From CAVYXZ01 sp965223835 (GTDB taxonomy: Bacteria; Chloroflexota; Anaerolineae; Aggregatilineales; Phototrophicaceae), in assembly GCA_965223835.1 (NCBI GenBank), contig CBDCXQ010000001.1, positions 2,728,001 through 2,792,000 of the forward strand: a stretch of 64,000 bases of DNA, in the 5' to 3' direction. Shown here piece by piece: positions 26,023 through 35,442 of this stretch. Under the pieces are notes generated by a model, which worked only from the letters and a program-made list of their open reading frames with translations, was not told the origin of the DNA and made no database searches. Position 1 is the stretch's first letter. Every line of letters starts with the position of its first letter. The position numbers were made by a program, and so were the translations under genes.

Positions 26023-26042
26023 GATTCAACTTTGATTGAATC
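26023..26042. promoter_or_regulatory. Inverted repeat ahead of the secreted helical protein
   Basis: GATTCAA (26023-26029) and TTGAATC (26036-26042) form a perfect 7-bp inverted repeat with a 6-base spacer, just upstream of the ribosome site. It may be an operator or a 5'-leader hairpin. Confidence 0.45.
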
Positions 26043-26138
26043 CATCTTCAAGCAAAAGTGTTATCAAAGTGTGTGCTAAATGGTGAAAAATCGTAAATTT
26101 CCGGTACAATGACGGCGTTTTCGTTGCTGAAGGTGTTC

Positions 26139-27071
26139 ATGATGCTGGATTTATCCATCATTATCGTCAGTTGGAATGTGGCTGAATTACTAGCGGCCTG
26201 TCTGGATTCCATACTAAAGAACACATCATCCAGCCTTCAGATCGAGATCATCGTGGTCGATTCTGGCAGCACTGACAACACCATCGGAATGCTCAAGGGA
26301 AGCTACCCGGAAATTCACCTGGTCGAAAACACTGAAAACATTGGCTTTGTCCGCGGCAATAACATCGGGCTGAAGCTGGCACAAGGGCGCTATATTTTGC
26401 TCTTGAACCCGGATACTGAAATCATCGGCGACACGCTACACGAGATGGTGAATTACCTGGAAGCTAACCCTGCTGTTGGCATTGTTGGTCCGCATACGCT
26501 CAACACTGATGGCACCACCCAATCTACGCGCCGCCGTTTTCCCACGGTGACAACCGGCATCTTTGAAGCAACGTGGCTGCAAAAATACGCACATCGGACC
26601 GTGTTGGAGCGTTACTACGTTCAGGACCAACCTGATGATGGAGTTTTCGAGGTCGATTGGGTACAGGGATCGGCACTCATGGCCCGCCGCGAGATCTACG
26701 ACCAATTGGGTGGCCTGGATGAAGGCTTCTACATGTACTCCGAAGAACTCGATTGGTGTCGACGCGCCAAGTTAGCGGGTTGGCAGGTCGTCTATCTCGG
26801 CACTGCCCACATCATTCATCATGGCGGCAAGAGTTCCGAGCAGGTTGTTGCCCAGCGTGACATCCATTTTCACCAGAGCAAGTTGCGTTATTATCGCAAA
26901 TATCATGGTGCATTGGTCGCGCATGGATTGCGCCTCGCAATTATCCTGCTATACCTGTGGCAAATTGGTCTGGAGTCGGTCAAAGCATTGCTCGGTCATA
27001 AACGTACAATGCGCCAGAATCGCGTAAAACAATATTTACAAGTGTTACGCTCTGGCCTGAAGGTCAGCTAA
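26139..27071 (+). CDS. Family 2 glycosyltransferase, rhamnosyltransferase-like
   Basis: GT-A fold transferase of about 310 residues. DLSIIIVSWN begins the nucleotide-sugar site, with VVDSGSTDNT and LLLNPDTEI (DxD-like Asp) following. WVQGSALMARREIYDQLGG and MYSEELDWCRRAKLAGW are the acceptor-side motifs typical of WbbL-like transferases. A hydrophobic segment near the C-terminus suggests membrane association. It likely adds a sugar made from GDP-deoxyhexose to a lipid-linked chain. The start is 26139 or 26142, behind GAAGGTG; ATG 26109 overlaps a TACAAT box. Confidence 0.88.
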   Translation: MMLDLSIIIVSWNVAELLAACLDSILKNTSSSLQIEIIVVDSGSTDNTIGMLKGSYPEIHLVENTENIGFVRGNNIGLKLAQGRYILLLNPDTEIIGDTLHEMVNYLEANPAVGIVGPHTLNTDGTTQSTRRRFPTVTTGIFEATWLQKYAHRTVLERYYVQDQPDDGVFEVDWVQGSALMARREIYDQLGGLDEGFYMYSEELDWCRRAKLAGWQVVYLGTAHIIHHGGKSSEQVVAQRDIHFHQSKLRYYRKYHGALVAHGLRLAIILLYLWQIGLESVKALLGHKRTMRQNRVKQYLQVLRSGLKVS

Positions 27072-28213
27072 TGCGCGTTGGCATTGTCACCGGCGAATAC
27101 CCACCCATGCAAGGTGGAGTCGGCGCGTATACCGCGATTCTCGCCCAGCATCTGGTGGATTGTGGACAAGAAATTCGTCTGTTTAGTACCTGCAGCGCTC
27201 GTAGTGATTCACTTCCTTTGACCAACAACATCACGCACTGGCATTTTGCCACGCTGAAGACAATAAAAGATTGGGCCAGACAGCAGCAACTTGATCTCAT
27301 TAATCTGCAATTCCAAACTGCCGCCTACCAGATGTCGCCCTGGATTCATTTTTTACCCGATGTTATCCGCCAGCCACCTGTCATCACTACCTTTCATGAT
27401 CTGCGTTTTCCTTATCTGTTTCCCAAAGCGGGGCCGCTGCGCAATTGGATCGTCATGCATCTGGCACATCGATCAGCGGGTGTCATTCTCACGAACCACG
27501 AAGACGCGATGCAGGTCAAGCACCTGGCCCACACTCAGTTGATACCAATTGGTAGCAACATCCTGGACAACCTGCCGTCTAGCTATGATAAAGCGCAGTG
27601 GCGTGCGCAGGCCGGAGCCGCATCAAGGGATTTCTTACTCACCTACTTCGGTCTCATCAATCGTAGCAAAGGTCTGGACACACTCCTGCAGAGCCTCGCG
27701 AAATTGCGATCTAAAGGCGTTCCGGCCCGACTACTCATTATTGGCGGCACATCCGGCAGCAGCGACCCAACCAACAGGGCCTATATTTCCGAAATTGAGC
27801 ACTTGATTCACAACCTCGGTCTTGAGGCATATATTCAGCGTACCGGCTTCATCGAAGACGAGGCCGAAGTCGGCAGTTATCTTCGGGCCAGCGATGCGGT
27901 TGTCCTACCATTTGCCGATGGGGCTTCATTTCGACGCGGGAGTCTGATGGCGGCAGTTCATTATGCCTGTCCAATTGTGACAACGCGCCCTCGTGTCCTC
28001 ATCCCGGAGTTTGTGCATGGTCAGAACATGCTGCTGGTACCACCTTCCGATCATGAGGCGTTAACAGCGACATTGCGTCAGCTATATCAAATGCCAGAAC
28101 GCGGTCAATCATTGCGCGAAAGTGCAAGGCAATTGGCGCAGCATTTCGACTGGCAACAGATCGCACGGGATTACGTGTCATTTTTCGAGCGCGTGTTGCG
28201 AGGGGCCGCATGA
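27071..28213 (+). CDS. Family 4 glycosyltransferase
   Basis: The 380-residue GT-B enzyme has N-terminal GEYPPMQGGVGAYTAILAQHL, a central helical linker and TYFGLINRSKGLDTLLQSL. The C-terminal donor-site region reads YLRASDAVVLPFADGASFRRGS, where GT4 enzymes normally show an EGFG-like motif; here that motif is diverged. The start overlaps the GT2 stop by one base (TAATG). Acts on the same glycan by context. Confidence 0.87.
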   Translation: MRVGIVTGEYPPMQGGVGAYTAILAQHLVDCGQEIRLFSTCSARSDSLPLTNNITHWHFATLKTIKDWARQQQLDLINLQFQTAAYQMSPWIHFLPDVIRQPPVITTFHDLRFPYLFPKAGPLRNWIVMHLAHRSAGVILTNHEDAMQVKHLAHTQLIPIGSNILDNLPSSYDKAQWRAQAGAASRDFLLTYFGLINRSKGLDTLLQSLAKLRSKGVPARLLIIGGTSGSSDPTNRAYISEIEHLIHNLGLEAYIQRTGFIEDEAEVGSYLRASDAVVLPFADGASFRRGSLMAAVHYACPIVTTRPRVLIPEFVHGQNMLLVPPSDHEALTATLRQLYQMPERGQSLRESARQLAQHFDWQQIARDYVSFFERVLRGAA

Positions 28214-30483
28214 CCGCGGCTATCATTAGCGCAAACCCCCGCACAACCCGGACCTGGTTGTTGTTGATACTCATCACCTACTTCATTCTGGGCATAGTTT
28301 ACAGCATCAAGACACCCTTGTTTGAAGTCTCGGACGAACTCTGGCATTATCCAATGGTGCGCTACATCGCCACTAATGGTGCTCTGCCAATACAAGACCC
28401 GGCCAACATCGGCCCCTGGCGACAGGAGGGCAGCCAACCACCGCTGTACTACCTGCTAGCCGCAGCATTAACAGCGGGCATTGACACAGCGGATTTCGAG
28501 CTGGTCCGGCGACAAAACCCCCATGCCGATATTGGCATCATTCCGCCTGATGGCAATATCAATATGATGGTCCACCGTCCTGAATTGGAAGCCTTTCCCT
28601 GGCAGGGCACCGCCTTAGCTGTCCATGTCGTCCGGTTATTTTCGGTCGCACTGGGGATGGGTACCGTCTTTGTCACTTATCAACTGGCACGCGAGGTTTT
28701 CCCAACTTCGCCGACGATTCAACTGGGCGCAACGGCACTGACAGCTTTCTTGCCGATGTTCCTGTTTATTAGTGGATCCGTCAATAACGACAATCTCTCA
28801 AATCTGCTCGGCAACTGGCTGTTACTGCTCATCGTGCGACTGGTCAACTCGCCGCACCCGCCTCGCTGGAACACCTATGTAATCATCGGCATCATGACCG
28901 GAACTGGGTTGCTGGCAAAACTCAACATTGGTTTTTTGATTCCGTTGATCGTCCTGGCGCTATTACTGATTAGCCTGCGCCGCCGCGATTGGCGTCCGTT
29001 AGTTCTTGGCGGCTTGATTTCGGGATTGCTGACCATCCTGATTGCCGGCTGGTGGTACTGGCGCAACGTTGCGCTTTATGGCGACCCAACCGGCTTAAAC
29101 ACATTCCTCGCTATCGTCGGACGCCGTTTAGTTCCAGCCAATCTCGCCCAGTTATGGAGTGAGCGGAACAGCTTTACGCAGGCTTACTGGGGATTCTTCG
29201 GTGGCGTTAATCTACCCTTGCCCGAACTGATCTATTTGATCTTTAACGTCATCGGTGCGGTGGGATTGTTGGGCTTTGGCGTCTATGTAATTAGCAGGTT
29301 GTGGACTGCACCGATAGTAGGCTGGCCTTCATTACTCATCATCATTGCCTGGCCGTTACTGACATTTGTTTCGTTCCTGCGCTGGACGGTTGAAACGCCG
29401 GCGTCACAGGGTCGGTTGATCTTTGGTGCGCTAGCAGCCATTAGTTTATGGCTGGCGATTGGCTGGTTGTGGTGGCTCCCCAAAAGCCTGAGGCCCGTGC
29501 TTATGATTGGCATTAGTAGCTTTTTCCTGCTCGTCGCGGCGACAGTGCCGTTCCTCGTTATTGCCCCGGCATATGAACCACCACCGCAATTGACGACTAC
29601 TTCAACGCCAATCGTGACTTTTCAAGCCGATACCGGCGCAATCCAACTGATGAATATCTCGATTCCGGCTGCCAGTGAACAGGTGCAGCCAGAAGATTAT
29701 GTAACTTTCGCTGTTGATTGGCGTATTGACGTGCCCTTTGAACGCGACTGGAGCCAGTTTATTCACCTCGTCACACCAGATGGCGTTATCATCAGCCAGC
29801 GCGATGTCTACCCAGGAGGTGGGCTGTTAGCAACTTCAGACCTGCCTGCCGGAAGCCAATGGCATAATCCTCTGGATGTGTGGGTGCCGCCAACGGCCTA
29901 TGCTCCGATGCCCTTGAAGATCAACATCGGCTGGTATCATTTACCAACCGGTAAGCGTCTGCAATTGCCCGATGGCAGTGAATTCTATACGCTTGGCAGC
30001 GTGGAACTGCTCCCGCGCGAAAGCCCAGAAAATATCCCCAATCCGGTGAACATAAATTTCGGTCACCAGGTTGAACTTGTGGGTTATCGCCTCAGTGACT
30101 TGAGTCCAGTTGTTGGCGACACCATTGAACTCACCTTATACTGGCGCGGGTTGCAACCGATTGCGGATGATTATAAGGTGTTTGCCAACATCCTGGATCC
30201 GCAAACGCTCACGAAATACGCCGCTTCAGACGCCATGCCTGCACAATGGACCGCCCCAACCTCGACGTGGGAGCCGGGAACATTGATTGAGGATACCCAC
30301 ACGCTGGCAATTGCCCCTGATGCGCCGCCTGGCATCTATGAATTGGAACTCGGTCTATACAAAGAAACAGCCACTGGCCTGGAAAGACTGCGCATTGTCA
30401 CGCCTGACGGGGGGCAGGCCAATAATTTCGTCTACCTCAGCCGTGTGCGGATTCTACCAATCGGGGAGGACAACACGCCGTGA
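28210..30483 (+). CDS. Multi-pass membrane glycosyltransferase, GT39/ArnT-like
   Basis: The 757-residue protein has an N-terminal membrane helix, then an external loop with EVSDELWHYP and GSQPPLYYLLAAALTA. About ten further membrane helices follow, with a large extracytoplasmic domain from about residue 455. The acidic first loop and PPLYY motif are those of polyprenyl-phosphate-sugar transferases of the ArnT/PMT fold (GT-C). It would move sugars outside the membrane from a lipid carrier. ATGA overlap with the GT4 gene. Confidence 0.78.
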   Translation: MTAAIISANPRTTRTWLLLILITYFILGIVYSIKTPLFEVSDELWHYPMVRYIATNGALPIQDPANIGPWRQEGSQPPLYYLLAAALTAGIDTADFELVRRQNPHADIGIIPPDGNINMMVHRPELEAFPWQGTALAVHVVRLFSVALGMGTVFVTYQLAREVFPTSPTIQLGATALTAFLPMFLFISGSVNNDNLSNLLGNWLLLLIVRLVNSPHPPRWNTYVIIGIMTGTGLLAKLNIGFLIPLIVLALLLISLRRRDWRPLVLGGLISGLLTILIAGWWYWRNVALYGDPTGLNTFLAIVGRRLVPANLAQLWSERNSFTQAYWGFFGGVNLPLPELIYLIFNVIGAVGLLGFGVYVISRLWTAPIVGWPSLLIIIAWPLLTFVSFLRWTVETPASQGRLIFGALAAISLWLAIGWLWWLPKSLRPVLMIGISSFFLLVAATVPFLVIAPAYEPPPQLTTTSTPIVTFQADTGAIQLMNISIPAASEQVQPEDYVTFAVDWRIDVPFERDWSQFIHLVTPDGVIISQRDVYPGGGLLATSDLPAGSQWHNPLDVWVPPTAYAPMPLKINIGWYHLPTGKRLQLPDGSEFYTLGSVELLPRESPENIPNPVNINFGHQVELVGYRLSDLSPVVGDTIELTLYWRGLQPIADDYKVFANILDPQTLTKYAASDAMPAQWTAPTSTWEPGTLIEDTHTLAIAPDAPPGIYELELGLYKETATGLERLRIVTPDGGQANNFVYLSRVRILPIGEDNTP

Positions 30484-32717
30484 AAAAACACCGCGCCGAT
30501 CTCGTCGCTATTTTCATATTGATAGCACTCTGGTTGCTGTTTTTCTGGCGTTTGTTCACACCCATACCAGGCGATCAAGCCGCAATCAAACAGGGAGATT
30601 TCTCCGGGCAGTTCGTCGCATTTGCCGGTTATCAATATAGCCGTTTCAGTCAGGGTGAGGTGCCGCTTTGGAATCCCTATAACAATGGTGGTTTACCTTT
30701 CATAGCCGATACCCAGGCAGCAGTCTTCTATCCCCCCCGCCTGTTAACGATAGCCGCCAGTAACCTTGCCGGTGGTTGGAGCTACCACGCACTCGAACTC
30801 GAGATGACGTTCCATGTGCTGCTCTACTCGCTATTGATGTACATTTTGCTTCGTCGTATGACGTTAGGTCAGTCTGGTAGCACGCCAGGAAGTCTCGTTG
30901 GGGCAATCATTGCCAGCTACGGCGGATTCATGTCCGGCTATCCCCAATTGCAACTGGCGATACTGGAAGCCGGGATCTGGTTACCGTTAGCCGTGCTCGG
31001 CATTTTGGAAGCAACTCGTCAAACAAGAATAAACTGGCCGGGCCTCGTGTTGACTGGCTTTGCATTGGGCCTCTCCTGGATGGCCGGTCATCCCCAAACC
31101 AGCTGGTTCCTCACCTACTTGCTCGTCGCCTATCTCGCCTATCGGACCTATATTCGCCGCTACCGTTGGTCGGTATTCATCATTGGCACGCTCATCATCG
31201 GCCTGTTCACGGTTGGCATCGCCGCTGTGCAATTGTTCCCCGGCTTTGAATATCTGGCGCACACGGCACGGCTTGACCTGACGTATGACGCCAAAGCCAA
31301 CGGGTTTCCTTTCAAGGATGTGCTGCAATTCCTGTTCCCCGGTCAACTAAGCGTGTTCTCACCGCTGTATTTCAGCGTAGTTGGGTTAGCGCTGGTACTG
31401 GTTATGATCTGGTACTGGCATAAGGTGGGCAACAGCCTATTTTGGGGCGGTGCCAGCATCATCGCGCTCAGTCTCAGCTTCGGCGATAACAGCGCCGTGT
31501 TCCCCACATTGTATAATTTACTGCCGGGGTTAAGGTTTTTTCGGGGGCAAGAACGAGCCGCCTACCTGGTCGCCAATAGCCTGGCGATCCTGGCAGGCTT
31601 GAGCGCGGTTCACATTATGACCAATAATGCTCACCCGGCTGATTCCCGCAAGATCCGGCGCACCCTGCTTTTGCTCATTTTGGCATGTACCGCTGGTATC
31701 TTCATGGCACACACTGATTGGCTGAGTGAGCGACCCGATCAGCGTCTGAGCATCGCGATTTTCAGCACGGTCATGGCAATTACGTCGCTGGTCATCATTT
31801 GGCGGCTAATCCAATCAGCCCCAGCTCGACTCGTATCATGGGCACTGGTCGGCTTGCTGGTCTTTGAGTTGTTCACCGTCAACATGACTGCTGACAGCAA
31901 TTTCGACCCGGTTCCGCCGACTGAACAACTCGCAATCGCGCCGCCATCATTAATCGCACAAGCATTGGCGGATACGGATATACCGTTTCGTGTCGATGGT
32001 TTTCGCGGTTTGTTGGATAACTTTGGCAGTCTCTATAGCCTCGCTGATATGCGCGGCATCAGCCCCCTGTTCCTGGCCGGCCCCTTTGCGCTGATTGAGC
32101 CTGACAAAATCAATCCGTTGGCCTGGGAGTTATTCGCCGTGCGCTATGTATACAGTGATTGGCAAGAACTCCCCTGGGATAGCCAGATCATTGGCAGTGG
32201 TAATGATCGTTATGGCATAGTCAATCTGCACCAATTGACAGACCCGCGTCCATTCGCACACATAGTTTATGATGCAGTAGTGTTGGATAGTGATGCCTTC
32301 GCTTTTGAACTCCTGCGCGACCCCAACTTCAACCCGCGCACCACAGTCATCCTGGAACAAGCACCCGCGTTTGAACTCGATGTTGCGCCTGAAGCGCCGG
32401 GCAGCGCAACCGTTACGGCCTTTGCTCCCGAAACAATGGTTATTAATGTAGAGACCCCAGCCAACGCAATATTATCACTGGCCCACCCGGATTATCCCGG
32501 TTGGTACGCGACCCTGGATGGCAACCCGGTTGTCATACTCCGGGCGTATGGCGCACTGACCGCAATTCCCGTCCCGGCGGGCACCCACGAAATTGTCCTG
32601 CAATATGATCCCTTAATTTATCGCATCGGTGCGCTGTTGAGTCTGGTCTCATGGTTGGGCGTAAGTATACTCGGTGTGATCTGGTTTGTGAGGCAATATC
32701 GTGCAAGCATCAGCTAA
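30480..32717 (+). CDS. YfhO-like multi-pass membrane protein
   Basis: The 745-residue protein has about 12 membrane helices and a C-terminal extracytoplasmic beta domain (about 600-715). The first loop has GDFSGQF and VPLWNPYNNGGLPFIADTQA, a YfhO-family hallmark; YfhO proteins act in lipid-linked sugar transfer to wall polymers. GTG start in an overlap with the previous stop (GTGA). Functions with the neighbouring transferases by context. Confidence 0.8.
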   Translation: MKKHRADLVAIFILIALWLLFFWRLFTPIPGDQAAIKQGDFSGQFVAFAGYQYSRFSQGEVPLWNPYNNGGLPFIADTQAAVFYPPRLLTIAASNLAGGWSYHALELEMTFHVLLYSLLMYILLRRMTLGQSGSTPGSLVGAIIASYGGFMSGYPQLQLAILEAGIWLPLAVLGILEATRQTRINWPGLVLTGFALGLSWMAGHPQTSWFLTYLLVAYLAYRTYIRRYRWSVFIIGTLIIGLFTVGIAAVQLFPGFEYLAHTARLDLTYDAKANGFPFKDVLQFLFPGQLSVFSPLYFSVVGLALVLVMIWYWHKVGNSLFWGGASIIALSLSFGDNSAVFPTLYNLLPGLRFFRGQERAAYLVANSLAILAGLSAVHIMTNNAHPADSRKIRRTLLLLILACTAGIFMAHTDWLSERPDQRLSIAIFSTVMAITSLVIIWRLIQSAPARLVSWALVGLLVFELFTVNMTADSNFDPVPPTEQLAIAPPSLIAQALADTDIPFRVDGFRGLLDNFGSLYSLADMRGISPLFLAGPFALIEPDKINPLAWELFAVRYVYSDWQELPWDSQIIGSGNDRYGIVNLHQLTDPRPFAHIVYDAVVLDSDAFAFELLRDPNFNPRTTVILEQAPAFELDVAPEAPGSATVTAFAPETMVINVETPANAILSLAHPDYPGWYATLDGNPVVILRAYGALTAIPVPAGTHEIVLQYDPLIYRIGALLSLVSWLGVSILGVIWFVRQYRASIS

Positions 32718-34182
32718 ATTGCAGGATTGGTATACCCGACAAGGATCGCGGACCCATGCGCTGATCGTGGGCCTGACGATTGGCGTTATCGGCGGACTGA
32801 TTGGTTTGCTGTTGGCAGTAGCTGGTCCAGTTATTACGGTTGGGGCAGTGCTGGGTTTACTGACTGGCATCTATATTCTAACAGATGTCAAGGCTGCCCT
32901 TTATGGCATGGTAGCGATTATCGGGCTACTCCCTTTTGGCAGTTTACCCTTCAAAATTGTCTTTACACCAACACTGCTGGATATGGCGATCGGAACCTTC
33001 CTGCTGGTGTATTTGTTCCAATGGATGACGGGACGCCGCAATCGTCTGGTTCTCACACCGGTTCATGCCGTGATAATCCTTTATGTGCTATGGTTGCTAC
33101 TTAGTTTTGCACTGGGTTTGCGCCATGCAGCACCGACGCCAAACAAACTCAAACAGTTTGCCGAAACGCTGCTGGCTATCGGCCTGACATTTGTACTCGT
33201 AGACTTATTGCGTGACCCGGCTAGTCTACGCCGCCTGGTGCTGATGTTTACGCTCGTAATCGGTGTTGAAGCGCTGGCGGCACTCGTTCTATACATTTTG
33301 CCGGATGATCTTACCGAACGCATTCTGGTGCGCCTGGCCCGCTTTGGCTACCCCAACGGCGGTGTCATCCGTTACATCGAGGATAATCCTGGACTGGCCG
33401 AACGCGCAATTGGCACCTGGGTTGACCCCAATGCACTGGGCGGCACCCTGGCTGTTGCCGCTACCCTGATCTCGACCCAGATTTTCGCCCGCAAACCCGT
33501 CCTGCGCTGGCGCTGGTTGCTCATTATCATTTTCGGGTTGGTGAGTCTGGTCCTATTTATGACATTTTCGCGGGCATCCATGCTGGCACTCGCCGCCGGG
33601 TTATTTGTGATCGGTATTGCCCGCTATCGACGTTATCTACCATTGTTAGTACTGGGCGGCTTGTTGCTGCTCTTGTTGCCACAAACCCAGATATTTGTTG
33701 ACCGTTTTGTGCAGGCCTTTACTGGTGCTGATCTCGCCACTCAAATGCGGATTGGCGAGTACACAGATTCGCTACGGCTAATCAGTCGTTATCCGATTTT
33801 TGGCGTTGGCTTTACCGGCTCACCCGACATCGACATTTATACTGATGTCGCCAGCATGTACCTCATCATGGCAAACCAGATTGGGCTGGTGGGACTGGCG
33901 CTCTACCTGTTACTGATGGGTAGCATCATGCTGCTGGGATTGCGCTCGTGGCGCAAAGCCAAACATAATCCAGACCTGGACGCTTTGCACCTCGGGTTAC
34001 ACGCTGCACTGGTTGCCCTCATGGTCAATGCGGTCGCTGATCTGTATTTTTTCCGTCTGGATTTTCAAGCCTCGGTGACGCTCATGTGGCTGATTATCGG
34101 CCTGGCACTCACGAGTTCTCGATTAGCGAATCAACCGTTGCCAAATAATCCTGAATCAAGTAACATGACGCCGCTACGTTAA
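32701..34182 (+). CDS. O-antigen ligase/polymerase-like membrane protein
   Basis: A 493-residue protein with about 12 membrane segments. GTWVDPNALGGTLAVA, MTFSRASMLALAAGLF and the periplasmic-loop stretch SRYPIFGVGFTGSP, then NQIGLVGLALYLLLM, fit the Wzy_C/O-antigen ligase family. These enzymes polymerise or attach glycans on the outer face of the membrane. GTG start overlapping the previous gene by 17 bases. Last gene of the glycan run. Confidence 0.85.
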   Translation: MQASAKLQDWYTRQGSRTHALIVGLTIGVIGGLIGLLLAVAGPVITVGAVLGLLTGIYILTDVKAALYGMVAIIGLLPFGSLPFKIVFTPTLLDMAIGTFLLVYLFQWMTGRRNRLVLTPVHAVIILYVLWLLLSFALGLRHAAPTPNKLKQFAETLLAIGLTFVLVDLLRDPASLRRLVLMFTLVIGVEALAALVLYILPDDLTERILVRLARFGYPNGGVIRYIEDNPGLAERAIGTWVDPNALGGTLAVAATLISTQIFARKPVLRWRWLLIIIFGLVSLVLFMTFSRASMLALAAGLFVIGIARYRRYLPLLVLGGLLLLLLPQTQIFVDRFVQAFTGADLATQMRIGEYTDSLRLISRYPIFGVGFTGSPDIDIYTDVASMYLIMANQIGLVGLALYLLLMGSIMLLGLRSWRKAKHNPDLDALHLGLHAALVALMVNAVADLYFFRLDFQASVTLMWLIIGLALTSSRLANQPLPNNPESSNMTPLR

Positions 34183-34211
34183 TAAGCAACTTAAAAATGC
34201 TTTCCGCTCCA

Positions 34212-34254
34212 TTTTTACAACCCGTGTAAAAAGGGGCAATTCCGAGGAAAGGAG
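34212..34254 (+). promoter_or_regulatory. Leader hairpin of the rpsF operon, possible S6:S18 autoregulatory site
   Basis: TTTTTACA (34212-34219) and TGTAAAAA (34225-34232) form a perfect 8-bp stem with loop ACCCG. It is followed by CCGAGG and GGAG (34251-34254). The S6:S18 complex is known to bind a CCG-containing structure in the leader of this operon in many bacteria. Whether this is that element, or a terminator of the upstream operon, is not decided by the sequence. Confidence 0.4.
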
Positions 34255-34270
34255 ATCAACCAATACCCTC

Positions 34271-34567
34271 ATGAAAAGAGCATATGAGCTTGGCTTTATC
34301 GTTCGAATCGAAGCAGGTGGCGATGAAGCCGTCAACGAGCAAATCGCGCAGGTGCAGACCTGGGTTGAAGCTGATGATCTGGGTCAAGTAACGAAAATTG
34401 ACCGTTGGGGTCGCCGCAAGCTGGCTTATCAAATTGATCGGCAGCGTGAAGGCTATTACGTCTTCATGGAAGCGAACATTGACCCGGACGGCCTACCCGA
34501 ACTAGAGCGCAACCTCAAACTATCTACCGCCATCTTACGGTATCTCGTCATTCGTGACGACGAATAA
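34271..34567 (+). CDS. rpsF: Ribosomal protein bS6
   Basis: The 98-residue protein has the S6 ferredoxin-like pattern: MKRAYELGFIVRIE, the central RKLAYQIDRQREGYYVFMEA, and STAILRYLVIRDDE at the end. The standard rpsF-ssb-rpsR order supports it. The only strong Shine-Dalgarno-like sequence ends 16 bases before the ATG, an unusually long distance. Confidence 0.95.
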   Translation: MKRAYELGFIVRIEAGGDEAVNEQIAQVQTWVEADDLGQVTKIDRWGRRKLAYQIDRQREGYYVFMEANIDPDGLPELERNLKLSTAILRYLVIRDDE

Positions 34568-34593
34568 ACCGTTCAGCCAGGAGTGACAAGCAA

Positions 34594-34983
34594 ATGGGGC
34601 GCGGGTTAAATAAAGTCATGATTATTGGCAACCTGGGGCGTGACCCCGAAATGCGCTATACGCCCAATGGCCGCCCTGTTACCAGCTTTAGTGTTGCCAC
34701 TTCGCGCAGTTGGACATCGGCAGAAGGTGAACGGCGCGAAGAAACTGAATGGTTCAATGTGGTTGCCTGGGGTAATCTGGCCGAGATCTGCAAAACCCAT
34801 CTCAACAAAGGCCAACAGGTCTATGTTGAAGGGCGTCTACAAACTCGTGGCTGGGAAGATCATGATGGCAAGAAACACTTCCGCACCGAGTTGGTTGCTA
34901 ACGAAATGATTTTGTTAGGAGACCGGCGTACCCCGGTTGACTTCTATGAAGATGAACCCGATGGTGGGGATTACGCATTTTAA
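34594..34983 (+). CDS. ssb: Single-stranded DNA-binding protein
   Basis: The 129-residue OB-fold protein starts MGRGLNKVMIIGNLGRDPEM and has RPVTSFSVATSRSW, TEWFNVVAWGNLAE and QVYVEGRLQTRGWED. The C-terminal spacer is very short and the acidic tip reads GGDYAF rather than the usual DDIPF, keeping the final aromatic Phe that contacts partner proteins. AGGAG lies upstream. Sits between rpsF and rpsR as usual. Confidence 0.96.
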   Translation: MGRGLNKVMIIGNLGRDPEMRYTPNGRPVTSFSVATSRSWTSAEGERREETEWFNVVAWGNLAEICKTHLNKGQQVYVEGRLQTRGWEDHDGKKHFRTELVANEMILLGDRRTPVDFYEDEPDGGDYAF

Positions 34984-34997
34984 GAATCAGGAGATAA

Positions 34998-35357
34998 ATG
35001 ACCGTGTCTGATAGACCCTATCAAGACAATACAGGTACAGAATCAACCGATACTGAAACCAGTGAGCGCAGCTCATCGAGTCGTCCTCGGTCCCAGCAAC
35101 GGAGTCGCCGGGATGGTGGCGGTGGCTTCCGGCGTGGCGGTGGACGACGGCGGCATCGGCAGACCGATTATTGCCCCGATGGCAAGTGCTTTGACTACAA
35201 GGATGTTGATACACTCAGACGTTATATCACTGAAGTGGGCAAAATCCGGCCACGACGTCAAACCGGCAACTGTGCACGTTGCCAGCGCGACCTGGCTCGT
35301 CAGGTAAAGCGTGCCCGCCATCTGGCATTATTGCCCTATATCCAGGCAGATGATTAG
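34998..35357 (+). CDS. rpsR: Ribosomal protein bS18, zinc-type with long N-terminal extension
   Basis: The C-terminal 70 residues are S18: DYKDVDTLRRYITEVGKIRP then QVKRARHLALLPYI. Cysteines 59, 64, 92 and 95 (CPDGKC and CARC) form a zinc-ribbon-type set found in the metal-binding S18 forms. The first 50 residues are a low-complexity Ser/Arg/Gly extension, so the protein is 119 rather than about 75-80 residues long. AGGAGATA precedes the ATG. Confidence 0.94.
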   Translation: MTVSDRPYQDNTGTESTDTETSERSSSSRPRSQQRSRRDGGGGFRRGGGRRRHRQTDYCPDGKCFDYKDVDTLRRYITEVGKIRPRRQTGNCARCQRDLARQVKRARHLALLPYIQADD

Positions 35358-35442
35358 CAGTAAACAAAGTAATTTAATAACCGGGGGCATGGTTAGTCAC
35401 GACTATGCCCTATTTTAATGATTAATCCAGGAGCGCGAGCAT

